This document shows positions 35,648 through 44,422 of a DNA stretch of 64,000 bases, one piece after another. Source of the stretch: Flavobacterium sp. 123 (lineage in GTDB: Bacteria > Bacteroidota > Bacteroidia > Flavobacteriales > Flavobacteriaceae); contig NZ_RBXD01000001.1 of assembly GCF_003634825.1 (NCBI RefSeq), positions 2,750,501 to 2,814,500 on the forward strand, read 5' to 3'. The notes under the pieces are model-generated. The model made no database searches. It saw nothing but the letters and a program-made list of their open reading frames with translations, and had not been told where the DNA came from. Made by a program: the position numbers and the translations under genes. The stretch's first letter is position 1, and every line of letters starts with the position of its first letter.

Positions 35648-37675
35648 ATGACAACAGCAACCGTTCTATTAATACTACTTTCTATAGTAATTACTGGCGG
35701 TTTGTCGTTTTTTCAATATCTTTATAAAGCCAATAACAAATCAAATCTGTATTTGTTATTGGCTTTATTACGTTTTTTAATAATTTTTGGAGTTTTTATT
35801 CTGTTGATAAATCCAATTATTAGCAGAAAAAATTTAGAAATTTCAAAACCTCCTTTACCTGTTGTAGTTGATAATTCTAGTTCTATTGTGGCATTAAATG
35901 TTAAAAATAAAACCCTTGAATTGTATAAAAAGATTATTTCAAACAAGGCGATACAAGATAAATACGAAGTACAATCATTTCAGTTTGATAGTGAATTTCA
36001 AGCTTCGGAAAAATTCAACTTTAAAGGAAAGCAAACCAATCTAGATGCTATTGCCAAAGATTTAAAAAACATTTATAAAAACACATCATACCCAACTGTT
36101 CTGATTACCGATGGCAATCAAACTACTGGAAATGACTATTTATACAGTTTTGATTCAACTAATAAAGTTTATCCTTTAATTGTAGGCGACACCACACGAT
36201 TTATGGATTTAAAAATAAATCAGTTGAACGTGAACAAAAATGTTTTTTATAAAAATAAATTTCCTGTAGAAACTTTTATTCAATATTCAGGAGACAAGAC
36301 AATAACGGCTACTTTCAGTATATCACAAGGAAATAAATTAATCAGCAAACAAAACATTACGTTTTCGCCAATAAAAAAATCTGCGGTTGTGACTTTATTT
36401 TTGCCTGCAGATAAAATAGGATTGCAACTATTTAAAGCCAATGTAACCTCAAAGGAGAAAGAGAAAAACAACTATAATAACACCAAGAATTTTGCTGTTG
36501 AAATTATAGATCAAAAAACAAATATTGCTATTGTTTCTGCATTAAATCATCCTGATATTGGTGCTTTGAAACGATCAATTGAATCTAATCTTCAACGAAA
36601 GGTAACTGTAATTAAACCAAAAGAAATCAATACTTTACAAAATTACAATATTCTTATTTTGTATCAACCTGACTCTTCATTTAAATCTGTTTTTGAAAAC
36701 GCAAAATCAACTGATGTAAATAAGTTTATCATTACAGGAACAAATACTGATTTCTCTTTTTTGAACCAATATCAAAATGTCTTTAACTTTAAAATGAGTA
36801 GCCAAAAAGAAGATTATTTGGCTAAATTTAATTCGAAATTTAATCTCTTTGCAACTGATAATATTGGCTTTGAGAATTTTCCGCCTTTGCAAAATACTTT
36901 TGGCACAATTAATACTACTGGGAATATTCATGTATTGCTTTCTTCAAAAATAAGAGCTTTAGAAACAAATGCACCACTATTAGCTTTTGCAGAAAATCAA
37001 GGAAAACGTTCTGCTTTTCTATTAGGAGAAAATATTTGGAAATGGCGCTTACAGAGTTATATTGACAAGCAATCATTTGAAAAATTTGATCTTTTAATGG
37101 ATAAGATTATTCAATTTTTAGCTTCTAATTCTATTAGAAAATCATTAGTGGTTGAGCATGAAAATTTTTATAATTCTGGAGAAGCCATTGAAATTTCAGC
37201 TCAATACTTCAATAAAAACTATGAGTTTGACGAAAAAGCACGATTAGCTATTAAAGTAACGAATACCGAAACAAAGCAAATTAAAAACTACGATCTATTA
37301 AAAGGGACAAATTCGTATAAAGTTAATCTTGATGGACTTCCTGCGGGAAATTATTCTTTTTCGGTAAATGAATTAAATTCTAAAACGTCCTATTCAAGTC
37401 ATTTCAAAATACTAGATTTTGATATCGAAAAGCAATTTGTGAATCCAGATGTTGAAAGGTTGGAGCAATTAGCAAAGCAAACAAGTGGAACAAGTTATTT
37501 CCCAAATCAAATTGATCAACTAATTCAATCACTTATAGAGAATCAAGATTATAAAGACATACAAAAAGAAATTATTACAAAATCCCCTTTAATTGATTGG
37601 AAATGGCTTTTAGGATTAATTCTGAGTTTACTATCAATAGAATGGTTTCTTAGAAAATACAACGGATTGTTATAA
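35648..37675 (+). CDS. VWA-domain membrane protein
   Basis: A 675-residue membrane protein with two N-terminal helices (about 1-22 and 35-60), a large extracytoplasmic part and a C-terminal helix (WLLGLILSLLSIEWFL). A von Willebrand factor A-like domain starts with the metal-site pattern VVDNSSSI (DxSxS) near residue 76. The C-terminal half is beta-rich, with an Ig-like stretch (GNYSFSVNELNSK). The architecture resembles BatA/BatB-related or aerotolerance-type proteins, but it stands without MoxR or Bat neighbours. The function is unknown. Confidence 0.82.
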   Translation: MTTATVLLILLSIVITGGLSFFQYLYKANNKSNLYLLLALLRFLIIFGVFILLINPIISRKNLEISKPPLPVVVDNSSSIVALNVKNKTLELYKKIISNKAIQDKYEVQSFQFDSEFQASEKFNFKGKQTNLDAIAKDLKNIYKNTSYPTVLITDGNQTTGNDYLYSFDSTNKVYPLIVGDTTRFMDLKINQLNVNKNVFYKNKFPVETFIQYSGDKTITATFSISQGNKLISKQNITFSPIKKSAVVTLFLPADKIGLQLFKANVTSKEKEKNNYNNTKNFAVEIIDQKTNIAIVSALNHPDIGALKRSIESNLQRKVTVIKPKEINTLQNYNILILYQPDSSFKSVFENAKSTDVNKFIITGTNTDFSFLNQYQNVFNFKMSSQKEDYLAKFNSKFNLFATDNIGFENFPPLQNTFGTINTTGNIHVLLSSKIRALETNAPLLAFAENQGKRSAFLLGENIWKWRLQSYIDKQSFEKFDLLMDKIIQFLASNSIRKSLVVEHENFYNSGEAIEISAQYFNKNYEFDEKARLAIKVTNTETKQIKNYDLLKGTNSYKVNLDGLPAGNYSFSVNELNSKTSYSSHFKILDFDIEKQFVNPDVERLEQLAKQTSGTSYFPNQIDQLIQSLIENQDYKDIQKEIITKSPLIDWKWLLGLILSLLSIEWFLRKYNGLL

Positions 37676-37703
37676 ATTTAAATGTTGTTAAAATAATATT
37701 ACT

Positions 37704-38600
37704 ATGGATTTTAGACTTAAAGTATTTTATACTGTTGCCAATAGATTAAGTTTTACCAAAGCTGCAACAGAATTATTTATTACACAACCTGCCATTTCAA
37801 AACACATCCAAGAACTAGAGGAACAATATAAAATCAAGCTTTTTGAAAGAAATGGTTCTAAAATTTCTTTAACAATTGCCGGTGAAGCTTTGCTAAAACA
37901 CACCAAAAGCATTTTTGAAATTTATAGAGAAATTGATTTTGAAATGGGAGCTCTAATAAATGAACAGCACGGAATGTTGCGATTAGGAGCCAGCACAACT
38001 ATTTCACAATACATAATTCCGCCAATATTAGCTCGTTTTCATCAAAAAGCGTTAGATATTAAAGTCAATTTGTTAAATGGAAATACCGAACAAATTGAAA
38101 ATGCCTTACTCAAAAAAGAAATTGAAATTGGAATAGTGGAAGGGCAATCTAAAAACACATCGATTAAATATACTCCGTTTTTAAAAGATGAATTAGTGTT
38201 AGTTTGTAATACAAAAAATTGCCTAGCTAACAAAAATAAAATTAATGCTGAGGATCTTAAAGCCATGTCTTTTGTAATGAGAGAACAAGGTTCAGGAACA
38301 CTTGAAGTTATTGAATATGCTTTAAAACCTTTTAATATTAATCTTTCACAATTAAATATTGAAATGCAATTAGGCAGTACTGAAAGTATAAAATCCTACC
38401 TAATGAACTCAAATTGTGTTGCCTTTATTTCTGTTCATGCCATTGAAAAAGAGCTTAAAAACAATGAACTAACAATATTAGATGTTGAAAATTTAGTAAT
38501 TGAACGTTTTTTCTATATAATCACTTTACATGGTAAAGTTAATGCGCTCTCTGAATTATTCATCAAAAACATTTCAGGAAATCATAATTTAAAGTTATAG
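37704..38600 (+). CDS. LysR family transcriptional regulator
   Basis: A 298-residue LysR-type regulator with an N-terminal winged helix (1-60: FTKAATELFITQPAISKHIQELE) and a two-lobed effector domain. It is 74 bases upstream of a YeiH-type permease gene on the same strand, which it probably controls; in Escherichia coli the YeiH gene is next to a LysR gene (YeiE). The effector cannot be read from sequence. Confidence 0.94.
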   Translation: MDFRLKVFYTVANRLSFTKAATELFITQPAISKHIQELEEQYKIKLFERNGSKISLTIAGEALLKHTKSIFEIYREIDFEMGALINEQHGMLRLGASTTISQYIIPPILARFHQKALDIKVNLLNGNTEQIENALLKKEIEIGIVEGQSKNTSIKYTPFLKDELVLVCNTKNCLANKNKINAEDLKAMSFVMREQGSGTLEVIEYALKPFNINLSQLNIEMQLGSTESIKSYLMNSNCVAFISVHAIEKELKNNELTILDVENLVIERFFYIITLHGKVNALSELFIKNISGNHNLKL

Positions 38601-38674
38601 TAGATTATATTATACAATTGGTTAATCTTAATTAATCAATAGACCTTTGTATAGTAATATTGAATTACTTTACA

Positions 38675-39655
38675 ATGGAAACAAACCAAAAAATACTTAG
38701 CAAAAGTCTATTCGCAATTTTTGAAAATAATAGAATTGGTCAACAAATTATTTTTGGAGCATTTCTTTTATTGTGCATGACTTCCTATGCATCTCCAGCA
38801 ATAGCTTTGCTAATGGGTTTGATTATTGCTAACTTATTTGGGAATCCTTTTTTACACCTTAACCACAAAGCAACTACAATACTATTGCAATTTTCAGTTG
38901 TAGGATTGGGATTTGGTATGAATATCAATAACGCTATTGTGGCTAGTCAAGAAGGATTATTAATTACTATTGCCTCAATACTAAGTACTTTGATTCTAGG
39001 TGCATTTCTAGGAAAATGGTTGAAAATAGAAAAAAAAATAGCACACCTAATTTCTTGTGGGACTGCTATTTGTGGTGGTAGTGCAATTGCTGCCATTGCA
39101 CCAGTAATTAAATCAGATGAAAAACAGACTTCGGTGGCGTTAGGGGTTATTTTTATATTGAATTCGGTAGCTTTATTTTTGTTTCCAATCATTGGCCACG
39201 CCTTACATTTATCACAAAACGAGTTTGGTTTATGGTGTGCTATTGCAATTCATGATACGAGTTCAGTTATTGGTGCAGCGAGTAAATATGGTGCAGAAGC
39301 TTTACAAATAGCTACAACAGTAAAATTAGCAAGAGCTTTGTGGATTATTCCAGTAGCTTTAATTACGTCTATTCTTTTTAAAAATAAATCTGGAAAAATT
39401 AAAATTCCTTATTTCATAGGAGCATTTATTTTAGTGATGATATTAAATACCTATTTTTATCAAATAGCTCTTGTAGGTTCTTATTTTGTTGGAATAGCAA
39501 AAATTGGGCTTACCGTAACTTTATTTTTAATTGGGGCAGGATTGAATATAAACGTGCTAAAATCTGTTGGAATCAAAGCATTGCTTCAAGGTAGCTTGCT
39601 TTGGGTTTTAATTGCGGGAATTACATTAATCACAATTATGTATTCTTTTAACTAG
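38675..39655 (+). CDS. YeiH-family putative sulfate exporter
   Basis: A multi-pass inner-membrane protein of about 326 residues and 10 helices, of the YeiH/UPF0324 family. Conserved segments are LLGLIIANLFGNPF-like region near the start, ISCGTAICGGSAIAAIAPVI and AIAIHDTSSVIGAASKYGAEAL. I use the ATG at 38675; a TTG 15 bases earlier would add five residues. It is codirectional with a LysR gene and convergent with the DUF1275 gene. Confidence 0.92.
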   Translation: METNQKILSKSLFAIFENNRIGQQIIFGAFLLLCMTSYASPAIALLMGLIIANLFGNPFLHLNHKATTILLQFSVVGLGFGMNINNAIVASQEGLLITIASILSTLILGAFLGKWLKIEKKIAHLISCGTAICGGSAIAAIAPVIKSDEKQTSVALGVIFILNSVALFLFPIIGHALHLSQNEFGLWCAIAIHDTSSVIGAASKYGAEALQIATTVKLARALWIIPVALITSILFKNKSGKIKIPYFIGAFILVMILNTYFYQIALVGSYFVGIAKIGLTVTLFLIGAGLNINVLKSVGIKALLQGSLLWVLIAGITLITIMYSFN

Positions 39656-39672
39656 AGAAACAACTTTCACTT

Positions 39673-40407
39673 TTACAAGTTACTTCTGCTTTTTCTTTTA
39701 ATGATATGAAATTGAAATCTCATATAATCATACATAAGTGCTATCAATAAAAAAAACACAGAAACTAAAAGTGTTTTCATTTTAATATAACTATATAAAA
39801 AACCTCCCGAAAAACACCCAACAAAAAAGAAGCTGATGATTGACAATCTCAAATAAATACTTGTTTTCAACCGTTTCGTTTCCTCTGGTTTTTTGTAAAA
39901 AAACAACTGAGATAATTCAATCCCTAAATCTGTAAAAAGACCCGTTAAATGTGTTGTTCTAACAGTAGATTGTGAAATTTTAGTAACCAATGAGTTTTGG
40001 ATTCCCATAGCAAAAAGCATCGCGAAAGCAATCCATTTCCCATTAAAAGAAGATAAATCAGATTCCATTCCAAAAATACCCACTCCAAATAAAACTATGA
40101 TTTCTAATGAAATTGGGATTACATGAGAAAAATTCGGATTTGTTTTTGAAATTAATTCAGATAAAAAATTAGACGTAAAAGATCCAATTAAAAAGAAAAT
40201 GGTAAATACAAAAAAAGTAATCGCTGCCGAAAAATCCTGCCGCATTACTTCTTCTGCAAAATAGGCAAAATGCCCAGTAACATTAGTAGTTAATGTTTTT
40301 ATGGCTAAAACTCCTGTTATATTAACAATCCCAGCCACAAATGACAATAGGGTTGCCAGACGTAAATTATGAATGAAAGTTCTATTTTTTCCTTTATGGC
40401 GAAACAT
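39673..40407 (-). CDS. DUF1275 (YoaK-like) membrane protein
   Basis: A 244-residue protein with about six membrane segments of the DUF1275/YoaK family, small bacterial membrane proteins of unknown function. Family features are VAGIVNITGVLAI, TTNVTGHFAYFAEE near residue 40 and FAMGIQNSLVTKIS followed by RTTHLTGLFTDLG. It is a single gene, 60 bases downstream of the sulfatase start region on the opposite end. Confidence 0.88.
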   Translation of the reverse strand: MFRHKGKNRTFIHNLRLATLLSFVAGIVNITGVLAIKTLTTNVTGHFAYFAEEVMRQDFSAAITFFVFTIFFLIGSFTSNFLSELISKTNPNFSHVIPISLEIIVLFGVGIFGMESDLSSFNGKWIAFAMLFAMGIQNSLVTKISQSTVRTTHLTGLFTDLGIELSQLFFYKKPEETKRLKTSIYLRLSIISFFFVGCFSGGFLYSYIKMKTLLVSVFFLLIALMYDYMRFQFHIIKRKSRSNL

Positions 40408-40467
40408 AAGAATATAATATAAATCAAATTTACAACTAATAAACCCGAAACCAAGTACTACAATTAA

Positions 40468-42567
40468 CTATTGTTTCTGGTATTTCTTTTTCTTCAAAAT
40501 ATCCGAAGCGGTCTGGTAATATCCAATAGTTTGGTTCACTAAATCAGTACGCTCTTTAGTTAATGGAACTTGCTCATAATAGATTTGGAAATCTGCAGCT
40601 ACTTTCGGATCAGGTTTTAATGTCAATTGAAATTGTTTTACCAATTGTTTAGGGGAAATAACAGTCAAAACATTGTCTTTTATTAAACCTAAATCTTGAT
40701 AAGTAGCAATTAAAGCTCTCGGCTTATAATCTGATTTCAGAACATCCTGACCGTAAAATTTACTTTGGTAATTAAAATTTAATAGCCCAAATACTGTTGG
40801 CATAATATCAATTTGAGACATCAGATTCGTATATTTTTTTGCCTCTACAAAACCACCTGGACTATAAATCATTGCGGGAATTCTATATTTATCAACTGGA
40901 AGTTCTGTTTTTCCAGCACTTGATGCACAATGATCTGCTAGAATAACAAAAATTGTGTTCTTGTACCAAGGCTGTTTTTGCGCCATTTTAAAAAACTTGT
41001 TCAAGGCGTAATCCGTGTATTTAACACCTCCATCGCGTGATTTTGCATCTCCAGGAATATCAATTTTATTATTTGGATAAGTGAATGGTCTATGATTACT
41101 TACCGTCATCCAATGATTAAAAAATGGTTTTCCAGTTTTAGCTTCAGAGTTCATCACTTTGATAGCTTTATTCGCCATATCTTCATCACAAACTCCCCAA
41201 ACATTATCAAAAGTAATTTCTTCAGTAGTAAAGGCTTTTTTATCTACAATATCATATCCATTTCCTGAAAAGAAATCTTCCATATTGTCAAAGAATGCAT
41301 CGCCACCATAAAGGAATTTTACATTATATCCTTTTTGTTTGAATATACTTCCTGTCGAAAACTTGTTTTTGTTATCCTGTCTTTTTACAACACTTTCACC
41401 AGCAGTTGGAGGGAAACATAAAGTTACAGCTTCAAGACCTCGAACCGTTCTATTTCCTACAGCATATAAATTTGTAAACAGTAAACTTTTAGTTGCCAAA
41501 CTATCTAAAAAAGGAGTAATATTTTTATCATTTCCATACATTTTCATAAAATCAGCGCTATAACTTTCAATAGTTATCAGAACTACATTTTTATGATTTT
41601 CTGCAGCAGTGCTTTTAATTTGTCGCAATGTGTTTTCGCCAGAAATAGTAGTTAATTGTTCTTTAAGTTGTGCATATGCCTCATTATTAGGAATCGTTTT
41701 GTAAAACTTAAAATAGTCTAATTCACTATGTATAAAGGCCAAATAAAACTTATAAACGCCATTTGATTGGAGTTCATTTGCAAAAATATTTTGAGAATTC
41801 TCTTTGTCTGCCATAAAAGGAATTGCAGATAAAGAAAGCCCTAATAAAGTAAGGTAAATTCCTGAAATTTTAATTTTATCCGTGAAGGAAGGAATGCTTT
41901 CAATGTAGTTTTTAGACCGTTTTGTTATAAAATAAGTAACAATTCCAGCAATAATAAACAAACCTGTAAATAAAGGAATTACAGGATAGGATTGCATAAT
42001 ATTACCAATAACCTCATTGGTGTAAACCAAATAATTTACAGCAATAAAATTGTATTTCACTCCAAATTCATTCCAGAAAAAATATTCGCTTATTGCGTTT
42101 TGTAAAATCAAAACAACAAATAGAAACATCACAAAGCTAAAAAGCCAAAATCTAATTTTACTTCTATACTTAGGAAGAAATAATAACAAGCCAAATAAAA
42201 GTGTTTTTAGACCTATAAATATCATTCCTATTTTTGGTAAAGCACCACCATATTCATTCAGAATGGTATTGCCAAAAGCAACATATAAAAATAGCGCTAC
42301 AAAGAGACCGAAAATAATATAGCCTGTTGGTTTGTAGTATTTTGAATTAGAAATAAAAATAAGATATATCCATAATAATCCACTGATAACGGTGAATACA
42401 AAAAAATCAGAAATGATTCCATAAAGAAATATTTTGATCGTATCTGTAAAAACAAATGTAGATTGTGTGATAGGATGGAAGAGCAAAACAACTCTCAAAA
42501 TCAAGCTTACTGAGATATAAAAAAGAGTAAGATTATAAAAAGGAGAAAATTTCTTTAACAATTGCAT
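40468..42567 (-). CDS. LTA-synthase-like sulfatase, membrane-bound
   Basis: A protein of about 699 residues with five N-terminal membrane helices (residues about 15-260) and an extracytoplasmic alkaline-phosphatase superfamily domain of the sulfatase/LtaS type. Active-site features are IESYSADF, the nucleophile Thr in NRTVRGLEAVTLCFPP, and ILADHCAS. In Gram-negative bacteria such enzymes transfer phospho-alcohol groups to lipids or glycans; lipoteichoic acid is not expected here. I use the ATG at 42567; a TTG at 42588 is weaker. Confidence 0.9.
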   Translation of the reverse strand: MQLLKKFSPFYNLTLFYISVSLILRVVLLFHPITQSTFVFTDTIKIFLYGIISDFFVFTVISGLLWIYLIFISNSKYYKPTGYIIFGLFVALFLYVAFGNTILNEYGGALPKIGMIFIGLKTLLFGLLLFLPKYRSKIRFWLFSFVMFLFVVLILQNAISEYFFWNEFGVKYNFIAVNYLVYTNEVIGNIMQSYPVIPLFTGLFIIAGIVTYFITKRSKNYIESIPSFTDKIKISGIYLTLLGLSLSAIPFMADKENSQNIFANELQSNGVYKFYLAFIHSELDYFKFYKTIPNNEAYAQLKEQLTTISGENTLRQIKSTAAENHKNVVLITIESYSADFMKMYGNDKNITPFLDSLATKSLLFTNLYAVGNRTVRGLEAVTLCFPPTAGESVVKRQDNKNKFSTGSIFKQKGYNVKFLYGGDAFFDNMEDFFSGNGYDIVDKKAFTTEEITFDNVWGVCDEDMANKAIKVMNSEAKTGKPFFNHWMTVSNHRPFTYPNNKIDIPGDAKSRDGGVKYTDYALNKFFKMAQKQPWYKNTIFVILADHCASSAGKTELPVDKYRIPAMIYSPGGFVEAKKYTNLMSQIDIMPTVFGLLNFNYQSKFYGQDVLKSDYKPRALIATYQDLGLIKDNVLTVISPKQLVKQFQLTLKPDPKVAADFQIYYEQVPLTKERTDLVNQTIGYYQTASDILKKKKYQKQ

Positions 42568-42732
42568 AATAAAATAATTTGAGTACAAATGTAACTAAAC
42601 TATTTAGGCTTGTTTTTATGACTAGCTTAATATTTTATTAAAATTAATATTCGCTTAAAATATAGCTACAAATTAATAGTTTAGGATTTAAATCAATATT
42701 TTTACTCTCAAATAATTTAAAAAAGTGGATCA

Positions 42733-43167
42733 ATGAAAAAATCGATGGTAATACTACTTCTTTTTATAGGAACTTTTACATATGCACAGAACTGGCAAAC
42801 TACTTTTGACAATGCAAAAACGGTAGCTGAAAAAGAAAATAAAAATATCCTTTTGGTCTTTTCAGGTTCTGATTGGTGTGCGCCTTGTATAAAATTAGAA
42901 AAAATGATTTGGGAATCAGAAGCTTTTCAAGTTGATTCTGAAAAAAATTGGGTTATTTATAAAGCTGATTTTCCAAAGAAAAAAGCCAATCAATTAGCTC
43001 CAGAATTAACAGAGAGCAATAAAGCATTAGCCGAAAAATACAATAAAAATGGTAGTTTTCCTTTAGTTGTACTACTAGACAAAACAGGAAAAGTACTTGG
43101 AATGACAGGCTATAAAAATGTTTCTGCACCAGAATACATTGAACTTCTTCATTCATTTGAAAAATAA
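42733..43167 (+). CDS. Exported thioredoxin-family protein of the ApbE/DUF3570 cluster
   Basis: A 144-residue periplasmic protein with a signal peptide (MKKSMVILLLFIGTFTYAQ) and a thioredoxin fold. The redox pair C49-x-x-C52 lies in SDWCAPCIKLE and the cis-Pro is in GSFPLVVLLDKTGKV. It likely supplies or reduces disulfides outside the cytoplasm. Its stop overlaps the apbE start by one base, so the two are translationally coupled. This is the first gene of the cluster. Confidence 0.92.
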   Translation: MKKSMVILLLFIGTFTYAQNWQTTFDNAKTVAEKENKNILLVFSGSDWCAPCIKLEKMIWESEAFQVDSEKNWVIYKADFPKKKANQLAPELTESNKALAEKYNKNGSFPLVVLLDKTGKVLGMTGYKNVSAPEYIELLHSFEK

Positions 43168-44150
43168 TGAAAGCTAAAATTATCATCGTCGCTTTATTGA
43201 TTTCTTTTGTGAGTTTTGGACAAATAATTCACAAAAGAAAGTTATCCATGTTAGGTAGTCCTTTTGAGATTACTGTAGTAGCTAAGGATACTGTTGAAGG
43301 AAATAAATATTGTGATTTGGCTGTAGCCGAAGTAAAACGAATTGAAAACTTAATTTCGGATTGGATTCCCACAACACAAATTTCTGAAATTAATCGCAAT
43401 TCAGGGCAAAAAGCTGTAAAAGTTGATCGAGAAGTATTTGATTTGGTAGAACGTTCAATTAAAATTTCACAAATTACATCTGGTGCTTTTGATATTTCAT
43501 ATGCATCAATGGATAAAATTTGGAAATTTGATGGCAGCATGAAAGAAATGCCTACTGCAGAAGCTATAAAAAAATCAGTTGCTAAAATTGGATACAAGAA
43601 CATTATTTTAGATTCAAAAGAGCAAACTATTTTTTTGAAAAACGCAGGAATGAAATTAGGTCTTGGCGGAATTGGTCAAGGATACATTGCGGATAAAATA
43701 AAAGAATTATTGATTTCTAAAGGATGTATATCCGGAATTGTAAATGTTTCTGGGGATATCAATACTTGGGGAAAACAACCTGATGGAAAGCTTTGGACGG
43801 TTGGGATTGTAAATCCAATGAATAAAAATAAAATCTTCGCAACCTTTCCTTTAGAAAATAGTGCCGTAGAAACTTCAGGAAGTTATGAGAAATATGTAAT
43901 TTTCAACGGCATTCGCTATTCGCATATTATAGATCCTAGAACAGGTTATCCAGCAATGGGTGTTGTTAGTGTATCTGTTTTTGCAAAACAAACTGAAATT
44001 GCCGATGCATTAGCAACAGGTATTTTTGTGCTAGGAGTAGATGTAGGATTAGATTTAGTGAACCAACTAAAAGGAATTGAATGCATTATTGTTGATGACA
44101 AAGGTAAAATTCATTCTTCAAAAGGAATTGATACAAAAAAATATGAATAA
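43167..44150 (+). CDS. apbE: FAD:protein FMN transferase ApbE
   Basis: A 327-residue enzyme that attaches FMN from FAD covalently to a Ser/Thr of exported proteins. A signal peptide (ending FVSFGQ) places it outside the cytoplasm. Family motifs are SGAFDIS (about 105-111), LGLGGIGQGYIAD (164-176), NVSGDI (193-198), SHIIDPRTGYP (252-262) and the metal-site region TEIADALATG (276-285). No FMN-binding-domain (NqrC/RnfG-like) partner is adjacent, so its substrate is probably one of the neighbours, or elsewhere. Confidence 0.95.
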   Translation: MKAKIIIVALLISFVSFGQIIHKRKLSMLGSPFEITVVAKDTVEGNKYCDLAVAEVKRIENLISDWIPTTQISEINRNSGQKAVKVDREVFDLVERSIKISQITSGAFDISYASMDKIWKFDGSMKEMPTAEAIKKSVAKIGYKNIILDSKEQTIFLKNAGMKLGLGGIGQGYIADKIKELLISKGCISGIVNVSGDINTWGKQPDGKLWTVGIVNPMNKNKIFATFPLENSAVETSGSYEKYVIFNGIRYSHIIDPRTGYPAMGVVSVSVFAKQTEIADALATGIFVLGVDVGLDLVNQLKGIECIIVDDKGKIHSSKGIDTKKYE

Positions 44151-44379
44151 TATAAAGATAAATAGAATGATACAAAAAATGGCTTTTGTGTTTTTAGCGA
44201 TTTTACTTTTTCAATCCTGTACAACCGTACGAGAATATGAAAAAGAAAAAATTAATGATCCTGACATGAAACTTTCTGCTAGAACTACAGAACGCTACGA
44301 AACCGCCTTTCAGGTCTATCGCGAAGCTGCTGCGGGTGCTAACGGTGGAAAATCAGGTGGAGGTTGTGGATGCAATTAA
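44143..44379 (+). CDS. DUF4266 small lipoprotein
   Basis: A 78-residue lipoprotein of the DUF4266 family. The lipobox is LLFQSC (Cys26) and the mature part has the family segment REYEKEKINDPDMKLSAR. The C-terminus is a Gly/Ser-rich tail ending C75-G-C77-N, which could bind a metal or form a disulfide. It overlaps apbE by 8 bases; a shorter start at 44167 would also keep the lipobox. It always travels with ApbE and DUF3570 in relatives that I recall; the function is unknown. Confidence 0.9.
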   Translation: MNNIKINRMIQKMAFVFLAILLFQSCTTVREYEKEKINDPDMKLSARTTERYETAFQVYREAAAGANGGKSGGGCGCN

Positions 44380-44422
44380 TTGTGTCAACTTCTATTAAAA
44401 AATTTAATACCAATAATTTCAA

